Positions 12,121 through 24,857 of a stretch of 64,000 nucleotides of DNA are shown here, in pieces. The position numbers and the translations under genes are program-made. The number at the start of each line of letters is the position of its first letter. Position 1 is the stretch's first letter. The stretch comes from Monarcha castaneiventris obscurior (lineage: Eukaryota; Chordata; Aves; Passeriformes; Monarchidae), in contig JAMPIT010000894.1 of assembly GCA_026261815.1 (NCBI GenBank), forward strand, positions 50,751,147 through 50,815,146, written 5' to 3'. The notes under the pieces were generated by a model that worked only from the letters and a program-made list of their open reading frames with translations, had not been told where the DNA came from and ran no database searches.

Positions 12121-15100
12121 AATTCATAGTGATCCCAGTTTCTTATTGTTCATAACTTCCAACAGAAATGTGCCCAGGCATTGAGATGATCCTGGCTTCT
12201 TATTGTTAAATAGGTCAAGTTCTTGCTGTGCAGTAAAATCCGCTTATTTTATGCATCAGAATTTTATTCACTTGGGTAAGATATCAATTCGGTGTTAGGT
12301 CTGTAAAATATTCCAGGCCTTTAGCAGTTCTGTAAACATAAAATTCTTAGTTGGCTCAGGAAGCCCATAAATCCAGTAAAAAGCAGGAAAGTCTGTGTGT
12401 GTCTTACCAGTTGGGTTACTATTACTTGATGGGCTTGTTCCCTGAGAGCTGGAAATAGAGTGTCATGAAACGATCTTTTTCTCTGTCCAGACACTCAACT
12501 TGTAATTACACTTTGTTGTAGAAACATCTCACTTTCCACAGGTCAATTTTACATGCTTGATGAAGGTAGAAGGACAAGGTGAGGAAGTGGAAAGGTGTTT
12601 TCTGTCAATTCCAAGTAGTAAACTGCTACCTGGGGTCTTGTTCCAAAACTGGAAACTCTGTTGCAGATAAGGATGCAATGGCATCAGCAATGCCATTTCC
12701 TTTTCCAAGCAAATACAGTACTTAGGTAAGAAATGCTTCTTGTACGTTACATGCCACAGTCTTAGTTCAAAATACTTTTAAAACTCTTAAATCCTTGGAT
12801 GATTTAACAACCTATACAATGGTCTGGACGTCTAAAAAGAGAACCCATTTGTTCTCTACACACCATCTCTCCAATGAAATAGAAACTAGTAGATGGAAAT
12901 TCTGAGGACATGAGATTCTTGCCAATACGAGGTTGGACTCATGCTGATGGTTAACTTGCTGAACACCAGGAACATAAGAAGAGCCAAGAACATTTCCTCT
13001 CTTTTACTGCATAGTAAAACTCCATCACAAAATTCAAGGAGTACCTTTTGAACACTTAATCTTAATTTGTGATCAACAGATTATCTTACATGACCCAAAG
13101 GACTTTTCATCCTTATAGGTGCCAGACATACATTGAAAAACAATGGTCTCTGTGACATTGCTGTCCCGTATGTGAAATTTAAATTATTGAGAAACAAGCA
13201 TAAAAATTGTCATGTTAATTTTTCTTTTTGGCACTTACTAATGGGCAAGATCAGTCTAATGTCTTGTGTAACTTTCCAGAACCTGAACTGTACTTAAAAA
13301 TTAACTCAATTTATGGTTCCCTGAGGAACAGCCATTGTCATAATCTCTCTTGATTCCATCAGTAGAAACTTGAGCTCAGTAAAGTGTTTATTGTGCATGA
13401 GCCACATACTAAACTCTTGTATATATGGGGGCTACCTAATGGACCCAATTTTAAGAAACCATATGGGTAGTTGTAAAGCTAAAATCTCTGTACCTCTGCC
13501 TACTCCCAGTGTGTACCAAAATCCTTAAGGCTGCAGAAAGCGTTGTCTGTTGGCACAGTTTTGTCAAACTAATGCTGACCACTCAAGTGGAATCCTAACA
13601 AATTGAAATCATCTGGATGCACTGACAGAAGCCAAAAAACTGACTTTATATTGCTTTTTCCAACAGAGCAACCAGACCACAACACTGGACCATGTGGGTG
13701 GCCTCACCCACTTACATATATGACACTTCTGGAAGCGAAAGGGCTATGAAATCACTGACTTGCCCTATGCATAAAACAGCTCATTTGTCTTGGTGCCTTA
13801 ACAGGCTGTGATGAGCCATCTTTATGGCCAAGGTTCTCAAATTCAAGACAAGGAAAATTTGACAATTGCGCAACTACTTTTCTTCGTGTGCAGAGCTAAG
13901 TATTGGAGGATTTCACTTACCAAGCACTGCTGTGTATAGAGAGGTTGGTGTGGATCCTTCTGAATGACAAGCTAGTGTACTTGAACTGTGCTTTCCAGGA
14001 AGGACATTTTTCCTTGTTCTAGGTACAAGGTATTTGAAGAATTAGGGCAATCAAGTAGATAAACTGAGTAAAGTTTGCTTTGCAGCTTTCCAAGCTATGT
14101 AAGTATCCCTGTTGCAAAGACAGGAATGAAGCCACAGATCTAATCTTTCATTTGTAGAAAGATTACTGGAAACAGAAGTTGTCCTATTGTCTTAATTTAA
14201 TGCTTACAATCTAAAGAATACATTAAAGAACACCTGAGAGCCAAGTGAGCATGATTCTGTAGCTGACCAAGAGGTACACAAATTGCTCTTGGAATTCATT
14301 AGGGAGCTGACTTTCCCTGTTCCCTGACCTATGATGGTTTGGATAAAATAGAAACTAGATCTTGCCAAACAAAAGCTTTTGGTTTCTGAATACATCTAAT
14401 GGGAAAGAATTAAATAATTCACTGAATTCAGTAACAAAATTCTCATCAGCTTCAACAGGGCATAGAGGGGGCTGAGCAGAGACAAGGTTTCACTATGGGC
14501 AGTTAGTATATCCTTTGAAGAATATACGATGAATAAGAGTATCAATTTATACTAGATTCTTTTCAAGGGCAATCATTCAAGCAGAAAAAAAAAATTGAGT
14601 GTTAAAAGTAGTAGATAAAATTAAAAAGAGTTTCCTTCTTCCTGAGAAATTTTAACTTTATATTACAATAGGAGGGAATGGCTCCAGTGTGGCAAAGCAA
14701 CCTGAAATCCACTGAGCATTCATGAGTATACAATGAAATCCTGTTTCTTGCTGCTCAGACCATCATAATATAAATTTTCACATCTATGTGCTATCATTTC
14801 TGATCAAATGATCATCTGATGAACATGGATTTTACTGAAATTTCCATTAAGGCTTTGTTAGTTTCCAATTATTTTATTTTTTGCATTGTTGGGCCCCTAA
14901 GAATGGATGTTTTCATGCATTTGTCCTGCAGCTGCAACACAATGCTTCTATCTATTGGTATTTGCGTGCAAAATGTGCAGCAAGAAATTGATGGATGCCA
15001 CGTGTGCCCAATAACAGCAAAAAAGGAGGGAAGAAAGTAGGATGAAACAAACTTCTCCACCCTAGTAAGAGGTTTAAATCATAACTGCCTCAGGAGAGAA

Positions 15101-17546
15101 TTGTTTCCTCCTTCAGTAGCAGTCTAAACTCTTGAACACAGCACAGCCAAGACATATCCCCTGAAACAGTGACTGAGCGTTAAACAGTGCTACATCTCTT
15201 TTATGAAAAACATTCTCTGAAAAGCTTGCATAAACAAGAAGCCCACATGTTCAGCTAAACTATTTTTTGGCACTCTCACAGTATTTGTTGACTCATTTGG
15301 ATTTTTGCATGTGTGTAACTCTTTAACTTCCACGCTCCCTGCACTGTAGGCAAGTGTTGATTTTCCTTTCTCAATCATCCACGGTTCATGCATTTCCAGA
15401 ATGAGCCTATACAAAAGTTATTGTGTCAGTGGCTGCCATTAAATTTTTAATACATGATAGCTGTTATTACAGTATTTTTATAACGTTGTTAAAAGCTAAA
15501 ATTTACCAGTAATTACTCTATGTTAATATACGGCAAAATATTATAAGTATTAGCAATGATAAAAATATTTGTTGTATCAAGGTTAAGACTATGACTAGAG
15601 TTAACATTGCAGGCCTTTATACATTTAGAGCAGGAATTGAATTTCCAAAATGCATCCCCTCCCAAAACCCCAGACAGTGTTTGCCAGATGTCAACAACAG
15701 CAGCAGACAAGGTTTCAGGAAACCTAGAGCCTGTTCTCAGAAGTGTTGGTCTAATGCACAGCTTCATCCAGCTCCTTCTCTTGCTTTCGGTTGCCTCGAT
15801 GTCTTTTGCATTCTTTGCCTTGTCAGTGACATTTTTTCAATGTGGAGTTTGTTTACAGGATGTGTTCAGACACTATTTATTGCAGCTGGGTCCCAACCTC
15901 CATTTGGGCCTCTAAGCTCTACCCCTTCATCTTTGTTTCTCTAATGCCTCTGAGCATGTACAGAACAGTAGAGGCAAGACTGTTGCCTCTCCATCCTTTT
16001 TTTTTTTGTTTTTTTCCATGCTGTTTTCATCAAATCTCAATTAAGATATGCTTTTAAGAAGTCATTATTTGTCTTTCTTCTTTTTTTTTGATATCTAGCT
16101 TGAGATATGGCACTTTCATCTGCTGAAGAATGCACAATTGCAAATGATTGAGTGATATATAGCACTAAATAGTCTAAATCAGGTGCTTTGAACCTCATAT
16201 CTAGAACTGGAGTAGGTACTTTTAATCTTTGTTTCCCACCTTTAAGGGCAGATAATATTCCTTCAACTCATGGAGGTGTATTTATGTGAAATCCTGGCAT
16301 ACTGTTATAATAAATTTCTCCTAAAATTCCATAGAGCAATTAATACAATTTTTTCGAAACACAGCTTGGACAATGCACTGTGTAGTCAGAGGCAGTACAT
16401 TGAACAACAAGGAGAAAAGAAATTTGGCTGTACCAATAAACCTTTGTATCTTTTGATATAGGATCTTGCAGAACATTGCCAAGTGGAGTTGTAAGTAAAA
16501 AAATTGAATTCAGTTTATGTAGGCAACATTCATTCTGTGATTTCTAGCTTTCAGGCCTTGAATCTTGACCCCTAGTAACATTCTTCTAACACAGTTATTT
16601 AGAATACAAATCTCAAACAATATGAAATTCTCTGCTTCTGATCATTAGGTTCAGAAAGCAGTTAAACATTTGTGTTCCTGAAGAAAGAGGCCAAGTATAT
16701 TTGCAATATTTTAGATATGTGCTTTTAAATATTTCTGTTTCTGCTGCTATTTTTGTGCTCAGTTTTTCAGGAGTGTGTGTATACAAGTAGAACAGAATGT
16801 CAGAGCCTGAAGTGGCAATTCCAAGTAATAATAGCTTTTTCAACTGCACTGTTGTTGATACATCTGAACGCCTGTCCAAGTCTCTATGGATTCCGTGACG
16901 CCTTAGGCAATCTTGTATCTCAAATGCACCAATCTGCCACACGTGCAGACAAAGCATTTGAGTACCTGCTCTAAACATCTCTTAGGCTGCCAGTTCATGA
17001 TCCAGTGCCACACACTGCTGTGAGACTTGTCACGTTGAGAGTGAGAAGAGCTCAAAGCTAAACATCCAGGGCAGTAAATGCTACAGAAGGAGTGGCCTGG
17101 CTTTGTGTCTGGGTGTCCCAGTCACACAGCCCTACAGAGGAGGTGATGGTCTTCCTACCTCTCCTCCCCGTTTCCAGGCCAAACAGTGGTCCTGGGTTCA
17201 TGCCAGCAGTGGTCAGCAGAGGAAAGTTCCATTTTGATGGCTTGTCAGTCCTAAATGCATTCAAACAGGATGTTTATTGACATTAAGGTAAATGAGATGA
17301 CGAATATGAAAGGTCTGTGCAACATGAAATTGATATAAATTAGTTATGAATACATTTACTCAAAGTTCTGAAAGAGCTTTCAGCAGGCAGGCAGCAGAGC
17401 TGTTTGAAAATTATGGGAGAGGTTTTGTGAGAGAGAACAACTTTTATCAAAAGTATTTTGTTATCTTGTTGCATTTAAAACCCATAATTTATAGTCATTC
17501 TTTGGCTTGGTTTGCGTTATTTTATATAACTAGCTCACTGATATTC
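12121..17546. other. Non-coding DNA, possibly including decayed transposon sequence
   Basis: No gene is supported. From 12.1 to 14.4 kb the texture differs from the flanks: it is less AT-rich, with a local 57-base-period duplication at 12128-12207 and no TAAT clusters. This could be a very old transposon or retrocopy, but I cannot identify a family. Overlapping frames at 15.5-16.0 kb (117 and 102 codons on +) and one of 121 codons at 16613-16978 on - have no recognisable domain. The last starts directly after an in-frame stop and has no support beyond length. Confidence 0.5.
12128..12207 (+). repeat. Imperfect local duplication, 57-base period
   Basis: A segment at 12128-12150 ending in TTTCTTATTGTT recurs at 12185-12207 ending in CTTCTTATTGTT, with about 18 of 23 bases matching. 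Confidence 0.6.
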
Positions 17547-17562
17547 TTTTTTTTTTTTTTTT
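17547..17562 (+). repeat. T16 run
   Basis: Homopolymer T tract within unique DNA. Confidence 0.9.
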
Positions 17563-17984
17563 GTGTATAAATGTCTGTGTGGGAAATATGAAGAATGTGA
17601 ATCATGGATGGCTGTCACTATAGTCCAGAGTGACTTGTCATTAGTGTACAGGTATGTTTTGACATCCTGCATAAAGAAATCAGAAACAAATATTTGGCAG
17701 ATTTTCTATACAAGCTAATATTTTGCTGGTTCCTGCTTTTTTGACCAGTCTAAAGACATTTTAGGGGTAGGAATAAATACCTAAAACAGTTTTTAAAGTA
17801 ATTCTCCACTTGTTCAACTTGAAAATAGAAATAGCACAGTTTTGTTGGGTTGTTACTCGAGAAAGCTTTTCCTTTGCTGTCACACACCAAAGCAAACATT
17901 TTTCATAGGGCTTTGAAAGAACACTACAAATAGATATTGTAGCACTGATCCACATTTCATGCTGGTGACTTCATATCAGTTAGT

Positions 17985-18110
17985 TGTAACTAATGTCACT
18001 GGAGCTATTTCCAACTGATTTACACTGACAGAAAAACAGAAGCAATGGAGTTATAACCAATACCTATGAAAATGAATTCTGCTCTACTCCATCTAATAAA
18101 GTGATATTAG
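17985..18110. repeat. Possible ancient amniote interspersed repeat
   Basis: Contains TGTAACTAATGTCACTGGAG, then CCAACTGATTTACACTGACA and later AATGGAGTTAT. The wording 'TGGAGTTAC..., GATTTACACTG' is typical of an old repeat that is abundant in reptiles and birds. The match is from memory and the copy is diverged, so this is a tentative call. Confidence 0.3.
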
Positions 18111-18799
18111 ATTTAGGTTTCAAAGTTAAAGTCCTGTTCCTGCAAGCTCTTCTTTCCCATTTTTCTCATCTCTTCAGTAACTCTCCAGAACAAGGACTGA
18201 ATCCTGAGTGTCCATAAATGCTCTTGAAATGTCCAACACAGCTACCAAGAATGGGTAAATGCCTCTTTTGATTCTTTCAACAGAGTGCCCTAGGGATGCA
18301 ACTTTTTATTAGCTACAGGCAGCTTTCTTAAAAACTTTGATTAAAATATGACTAAAGAGGTATACTGGCAATTTTGCTTTTGTTTCTATTTAACCAGATT
18401 AAAAAAAAAGAAGGGGAAAAAAATGTTCTGCTGAATTGCATGACTTCATGGACCATATTTCACGTTCCTCATTGAAATGTGGTTAAAATAATCTAGTACT
18501 TAACCGGTTCCAAACCTTCAAACAGCAATGTGTTTGGCTTTTTTTTTTTTCTTCATATGTCAGCTTAAAAGATGGGTTATTTTTTTCTTGGTCTGTATTT
18601 ATCAAATACTTACATATACAAAACATTCATTAATTAATATGAGCACTGTAATTCATATAAAACAATTATAGCATTTAGAGTTTTCTGAAAAGCTACTATT
18701 GCTGCCTTAGCCCTTTTAAAATATATACTCCCCAAAGGACAAAATGTGATCTATTAATATGTATGCATTATTACTTTTTTTGTAACTCTGACTGCTGAT

Positions 18800-19160
18800 G
18801 TCTCTGAATATGGAAGCATTTAGAGGTTATAGACGGTCCGTTAGTCGACTTGCAATTCTAAGTGCAATATTTTCTAAAACCTAAAAAGCATTATTAATTA
18901 CCCTCTGTCTGTATTAGAGAGTATAATATATTTTCTTCTGGAGATTTCACATTTCCTGTGATCCTGCAACAGCAATACTTGAACTTGTTAGGTTATTTAG
19001 AATAATTGGCAACACAGGGATAAAAATTTCTGGTTGACTGCTAATTGCACAAATTAATAAAAATAATTCATCTTACATCACTCTAGCCTTTAAGCAGCTT
19101 TCTTACTTTTTTAGGATACAGCAATTCTGAGATTATGCATTCCCAGCAGAAGGAGTTTAC
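18800..19160. promoter_or_regulatory. Candidate conserved non-coding element
   Basis: AT-rich and free of recognised repeats, yet with clustered CpGs in GACGGTCCGTTAGTCGACTT (about 18833-18852), which are unusual in this CpG-poor setting. It is followed by several TTAATTA/TAAT cores and TGCTAATTGC. CpGs preserved inside AT-rich DNA often mark constrained sequence. Function is inferred only. Confidence 0.27.
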
Positions 19161-19639
19161 CTTCTTGCAACTGAAGGGTAGAATATTTATGTGCAAAGGC
19201 TTGTAAAAGGAAAAATTGAGCTGATTCAATAATGTATACATTCCTCCCAAACTAGAATGAGGTATTTTTAATTTATTTTATATTTTCTACTTTATTCAAA
19301 AGTATCTTGTGTCCTCGCTGCTTAATTGGCTTGATAAAAAACGTTTGTTACGCAGGACTGGAACTGCAGGGAAGTGATTGGCTCCTTTTAAATGTATTAA
19401 GTGTAGTCAGTTTGCTTTTTATAAATGAAATAAAAGAACTACTTAAAAAATTTTCAATTCTTCTCCATGATCAGTCTATTGTCACATGCATTTGGCATTC
19501 ATTATATGTTAGCCCCAGGCGCCTCCAGTCTTGTACTCAGGCCAGCAGTAATTTGGTTTATAGAGATCATATGGCAGGGAAACAGACCTTGAAAGACAGA
19601 ACTCTAAGAAGCATATTTGATGAATTTCCTATGATTTGA

Positions 19640-19935
19640 GTCTGGGTTTATTCTTTCCTGTTGTGGAGCAGACACCCTACAGCACACGCGCTGAGGCCCG
19701 ATGCGCCTGAGCAAGGGGCCAATTAAATGACAATATGCGCACTGTTTTTTTGCACGTCTCAGGTTGCATTTCCTATCAGAGAAAGGGAAGGGATGATGGG
19801 AGGGGGAGGAGAGGAAGAAAAAAGGGGGGCCTTGTAAAGGATCCAAATATGGGCAGGAAACCACACAGAGTGAAGGTTGCCTTTGTCATTAACAATTAAT
19901 GTAACCACGAATGCTGGAAAAAAAAAAGCTGCGGC
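19640..19935. promoter_or_regulatory. CpG-retaining candidate regulatory element
   Basis: Contains CACACGCGCTGAGGCCCGAT, GCGCC, GGGGCCAATTAAATGACAAT and ATATGCGCAC within about 70 bases, then a purine-rich stretch (about 19780-19830) and CATTAACAATTAATGTAACC. The region is richer in CpG than anything for several kb. It combines an inverted CCAAT-like core with AATTA and GCGC sites. It could be a promoter-proximal or enhancer element. No TATA box, exon or long open frame is tied to it. The 81-86 codon minus-strand frames here are Pro/Phe-rich by composition. Confidence 0.3.
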
Positions 19936-20597
19936 TGTGAGCGGCAGTGGCACAGCCAGTGCAGCACGTCTCCCGTCTGCCCTCCTTCCCAGCAAGCCTG
20001 GCATCCTGGTGCAGCCAGCTCCAAGGCCTCTGCTGCTCTAGCAGATCAATCAGCACCTATTTTATACACCCAGACAGATGCAAATCCTTATACGAGTGCC
20101 TAACAGGTAGTGGAAGTAGCAGAAATGGATCTCAGAAATTTCCACAGTCAAATGGTTCTTTGGCCATTAGCTCTTACGCTCTTGATCTGCGTACTAGAGA
20201 TTTAATAGGCTGACCTCATGCTCTTGGATGACATTGGGGGTGTTTTCATGTAGGCCACTGAATGCCAGGTTAGGCTGATCTAAGTGGTGAGGCTGGGTTT
20301 GGATACACATATTCACACCGTTCTGGTCACTGGCATTGATGGGATGCCATAAGTAGGAAGCTATAAACCACCATGACTGCACAGATATAAATGCAGACCT
20401 AAACAGGCAGTTATACTTCCTCCTTGGGTCCTTGGGCACAACCTTTACACCTAAACAGCACAAACACGTGCACATGTGCACTCACGTAGGGAAAATTTCG
20501 CTCTGGGTTTTATTTCATTTAAAGGTCTTAATTTCTTTGATGATGTCCAGAGATTGTCCAGGTCCCTTTGGGGTTTGGGTTTTTTTTTGATTGATTT

Positions 20598-20672
20598 TAA
20601 TTCCTTTTCCCCTCCTCACTTCTCTTTTCCTCTCTCTTTCTCTTCTCTTCCCCCACCCCCCAACTTTTTCTA
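20598..20672 (+). repeat. Polypyrimidine tract
   Basis: About 75 bases almost entirely C and T, ending in CCCCCACCCCCCAACTTTTT and TCTAG. It resembles a branch/pyrimidine tract but has no open exon after it. Confidence 0.75.
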
Positions 20673-21595
20673 GTAGTTTATAAATGCCACTTTTCATTAA
20701 CGTGACCAAAATGTCATCAAGTAGTTTAATGCTCTTTAATGTCCTTGTATCGTTTACGTTTTTTGAACAGTGTGGAAATGAATCCCATCTGTGGATTTGC
20801 TAACATCAAAAAAGTTTGACAGGCTATTTAGACGTGCTACTTCACGTTGCATTAGCATGTACAATGTCAGAGAGGCAGGAGCCAGAGTGAGGCCATACCA
20901 CGCCACCTCACTCTTGACCCCTCCTATAACTGCTCTGAAAGTGGCAGATCACTTACCTCAGAAAATGAAAGTCAATTGTGAAGTATCTCAGCCTGGACAG
21001 GAGCCCAGAGGCCCCAGGAAAAGTGTGAAGCCCAAATAAAAAGAGGCAAAAGTCTTTCTGTAAGAAAAAAACAAAGAAAACAAAATCAAACCCATCCTCT
21101 CTTCCTTGCTGGTGCCAAGAGATCCGTATATCATCAGTTGGGCAAGTGTACATGTCCTAATACTGTCTGATGTTTCATTTTTTACTTGTAATGGGATTTT
21201 TTTGTTTTTCTTATGGGTGGTTAAATGCTTCCAAAGTCATCTGGTGACATTTTTCAGGCAACTTTTTTTTATTTGTTTCTTCTTGCATATTGGCCAACCA
21301 AAAAAATATTGTTTCTGAAATAGGTGATGCTGAGCCATCTTGTCAAGGCTGTCCTCACCCTTGAAAGGACTTATGTTCTTTTTTCAGGACTGGGAATTTT
21401 TGAGGTGATTATTAAAGTACCCCCTCTGTGAAACTCTCTGCAAGTTGGTACATATCAGAAAAGTAATTTTTTAAAATTTTTTAGCCTTTACTGATGCAAA
21501 TGTCTCATAAAAAAAGGCTCATGGATTTAACTAACTGTTTAATATGTGATGGGTGCATTTTAAATTTCTTTGGCTTTTTGCCATGAGAGTGACAT

Positions 21596-21618
21596 GCCCC
21601 CCCTCCCCCCCCAACCCC
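21596..21618 (+). repeat. C-rich homopolymer run
   Basis: Runs of C (CCCCCCC, then CCCCCCCCC) interrupted by single T or A bases. Confidence 0.85.
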
Positions 21619-21719
21619 TTTTAAGGCATTACTGTAAAAAGAGATGTGGCTTTTTATTTCAGGAAAACAAAAGCTTCTGTTCTTCCTGAGACACAGGGAA
21701 CAGCAGAGTGCATTTTAAC

Positions 21720-21960
21720 TGTTAATCATTATGGATAAATGGATAATAATTTCCACCTCTGAGTGCACTAGGATTTACTTGCCAGTTTTTTTGACCCTCC
21801 CCCATACTGCATTTTCATATGCAAATATAATTTAATTTTAAGTAAGAATGTGAATAAATAACCTTGTATAGTGGCACCAAGTTTTCAAAGCCAAGGTAAT
21901 CTTTTATAAGCATGAAATAAAAACACCTTTAAGGCAATTATTATAAGTGCACAAGTTCTT
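21720..21960. promoter_or_regulatory. Candidate conserved non-coding element with POU octamer
   Basis: Carries an ATATGCAAAT octamer-type site (about 21817-21826) next to TAATTTAATTTTA. TTTTATAAGCATG and GGCAATTATTATAAG follow, with no repeat sequence. Such octamer plus TAAT clusters are frequent in vertebrate developmental enhancers. That is general knowledge applied here by inference. Confidence 0.25.
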
Positions 21961-24311
21961 TAGTCTTTAGCAGTCAGGTTTGTGTGAGATAACACAAAAT
22001 TGTGCTGTCAGTTGTGTCACACTGAAAGAGTACAACACAAAGTAGGGAAACAATAAACAATGCACCTTATTTTACTTTTTTAATTGGTAAGGTTATGATA
22101 ATTTCACTAAAGGCAGGATGAAACTGGCACATTTCATGCCCTGATAGAAGCACTATTTACACAGACTCAGGGTCCGAACACCAAGGAGGAGACAATCAGG
22201 TTACATTTATATTCATCTAGCAAACACATGCATTTGACATTCCATTCTAATTGTTTGATCCCGTGGTTCTTATGCTAAACGTGGATAAGCGGGATGGACT
22301 CTCTTAGATTTTTCAAATGAATTTCAGGCAAAAGGAGCTCACAGGTTTTCCTTATGTATTTTATAGGAGACGTGGAAACAACACTGAAGTTTATTTTGGA
22401 AGCATTTACCGAGTAGGAAAATCCAATCTTTTCACCCACGATGGCTCACATTCTCTCACTGTTCTGACATCTGAAACAAAGCTTTGAGTCTGTTCAATGC
22501 AGGAAGAATAAACCAAGTGGTCACAAAGCTCTGGTTCCAGAAGAAAGCCGTGGGGCTTCACTGAAAATGTAGTAAACTAATTATGGGTCTGCTGTTAGAA
22601 TGAGAATTTATGTTTTTTAAAAGCCCACACACAAAACTCGTGTATAGAGAGCAGAGAGAGTCCTCTGAAAAACTGATGCAACCATGAAGAAATGTCAAAA
22701 ATTACCATGGGGCCAAAATTTTATCAAAGCTTCAGTGCAAGAGAAGCTGTTGTCAATCAGATTTAGATGCTCATGTCTTTCTGAACGTGCTTTGGGGACT
22801 TTTGGAATAATTTAGTTGGTAGTTGGAGCTGAGTGGGGCCCTGAATGCAGGGCCTGAAAGAGCACGCTGCTCACTTCAGGCTATTTCTGCTATCACACTG
22901 GGCCTTGCTTTCTGTTGCTAATTACACCCCAGCCAGTGGATATGAAATTATAGCCCCTTGAACACCGGGGAGTGAGGAGTGTGTGTGCAGCCATTAATAC
23001 TCATTAAACGTAAGATCAGAGAGGGACCATAACTATGTCCTTTTCTACGGGCTAGATGACAGGTCCAGCCTCAGCTGGGTTGATTATACTTTGGGCAACA
23101 AGTTAGCAAAAGTGACATGCAAGTTTTCAGGCCGTAGTAACAGTGAAAAGAAAAGCTGAGATGATTACAGGTAGACAAATATAAAAATTTTCTGTCTATA
23201 AATTTAAAATTAAATGGGAATACACTGGTCATAACCAGATGAAGACAAGCCATTTGTATGGAATAAACTGTGTAACAAACCCAGGAGATAGAACATTTGA
23301 CTGCATATCTCCTTAAATATGTAAAATCAAATTACAATTGCCAACAATTACCAGCTATCTAGACTATAAGAAGAAAAAAAAACAGAAAAAACTTCTACCA
23401 GAGTTGGAAAATTCCTTTAACCCTCAAGCAAAACTTGGAGGGAAAAGAAGAAAAATAGTAACGTTTCTAGCATTTTTAGATAACTTGAATTTCTGTGATG
23501 AATGGGCTTGCTGACAGTTGAATGTTAAAGAGAAAAAAAATTTACAAATGAAAACATTTTTCTCATTTGAAAGTTCCTATTAGAAGTATTCAATAGGATG
23601 GTTATTTATTGAAAAGCATTCATTTTTAAACAGAATATTTGTTTAATCAAAAGCTTCTCATTAGATTCCATAGAACACTTGATTTAAAACTCAGCTATAT
23701 TCTATCAAAAAACAAAAATGTGAAAAATGGAAATTCTTCTTAGGCTGCTGACAGTAGTTTGGTATGTAACACAAACTAGGGTCACTTTGGAGTAGTTTGT
23801 AGAGGCAAATTCATCGGTACTGGATTAAAGGGCTGTTATGGAAGAAGGTCCAGCAGCACTTTGCCCGTACCTCTGATATATTGCAAATTTTGAGACTTCT
23901 GTGGAAGACAAAGAGGGACAGAAAAATAATTTTAAGACCAGTTTTAATGTTATCTCCTAACAATATTGGAGATAATAGGAGGAAGCGGCAGGAAAATGGA
24001 TATGGTGCCCTCTCTATAGATTTTGTTTCTGAGAATACAAACTAACATCCTTGTATCAGATGATGGGTTTTAGATGGTTTCTGCTGCTGCAGGGTACAGT
24101 TTGTATATCTAAAGTGAATATTTTAAAGGAATATTTTGTTGAACACAAAGTGAAACACACTTATCCAAAGAGCTTTTTGATTCCTTTTGGGAAATCTGTA
24201 AAAGGTATCTTGTTACAGAAAACTGTTGAGGAAAAATAATTATATGTATTGTTTTCACTGCATAATACTGAATGTTTTTTAATAGGTCTACAACTGTCAT
24301 CTCCATTTTCC
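21961..24311. other. Non-coding unique DNA, no gene seen
   Basis: AT-rich unique sequence. A compact block at about 22860-23030, with AATTACACCCCAGCC, GAACACCGGGGAGTGAG and ATTAATACTCATTAAACG, has the look of constrained DNA. No exon or named transposon is visible. Confidence 0.5.
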
Positions 24312-24461
24312 ATTCTTCTCTTCTCTCTTCTCTTCTCTTCTCTTCTCTTCTCTTCTCTTCTCTTCTCTTCTCTTCTCTTCTCTTCTCTTCTCTTCTCTTC
24401 TCTTCTCTTCTCTTCTCTTCTCTTCTCTTCTCTTCTCTTCTCTTTTCTCTTCTCTTCTCTG
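24312..24461 (+). repeat. (TCTTC)n pentanucleotide microsatellite
   Basis: About 150 bases of nearly perfect TCTTC repeats, roughly 28-30 units, with only slight interruption at each end (TCTCTTC near the left, TTTTCTC near the right). The minus strand is pure GAAGA. All frames through it are open and give Arg/Glu/Lys-rich or Leu/Phe/Ser-rich peptides, which are artefacts. It is the longest simple repeat in the window and lies about 35 bases before the LTR. Confidence 0.97.
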
Positions 24462-24661
24462 TAGAAGAATAGACAGGGAGGGCTTAGAGGGTGTAACAAA
24501 GAGATGTTCCTGTAATTGCTGAGCAGGGCTTACACAGAGCCAAGGCCTTTTCTGCTTTTTTACTGCCGCACTGGTGAGGAACTTGAGGTCCATGGGAGGT
24601 TGGGAGGAGCCACAGCTGGGACATGTGATCCAAACTGACCAAAGGGATATTCCAGACCATA

Positions 24662-24685
24662 TGACATCATGCTCAGTATATAAAG
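24662..24685 (+). promoter_or_regulatory. LTR core promoter: CRE-like site and TATA box
   Basis: TGACATCA (24662-24669) is one base from a cyclic-AMP response element TGACGTCA, the change being CpG to CpA decay. TATATAAAG (24677-24685) is a good TATA box 8 bases further on. Transcription would run rightward. Whether it is still active is unknown. Confidence 0.7.
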
Positions 24686-24857
24686 TGGGGAGGGGGGAAG
24701 AAGGAGAGATGGGGGATGTTTGGAGTTATGCCATTTGTCTTCCCAAGTCAATGTTACCCTGATGGGGCCTTGCCTCCTGGAGATACCTGGCTGCCCATGG
24801 GAAACTAGGAATAATTCCATATTTTCCTTTGCTTGTGTGAGCATCTTTTGCTTTCCT

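Larger units (their letters stand above)
19936..21719. other. Non-coding unique DNA, no gene seen
   Basis: Unique sequence with a GC-richer shoulder at about 19930-20060, a polypyrimidine stretch at 20598-20665 and a C-rich run at 21597-21618. Frames of 60-95 codons on both strands overlap each other and show no domain. Confidence 0.55.

Noticed and set aside
15591..15944. Overlapping 117- and 102-codon + frames, one with a hydrophobic stretch
   Set aside because: Two different frames are open over the same bases and the hydrophobic segment follows from T-rich sequence. There is no family match.
16613..16978. 121-codon minus-strand frame
   Set aside because: No recognised family, an in-frame stop sits two codons before its ATG, an overlapping + frame is also open, and there is no splice or promoter context. 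It may come from an old repeat.
24161..24593. Long frames of Arg/Glu/Lys and Leu/Phe/Ser repeats on both strands
   Set aside because: They are translations of the (TCTTC)n microsatellite, which has no stop codon in any frame.
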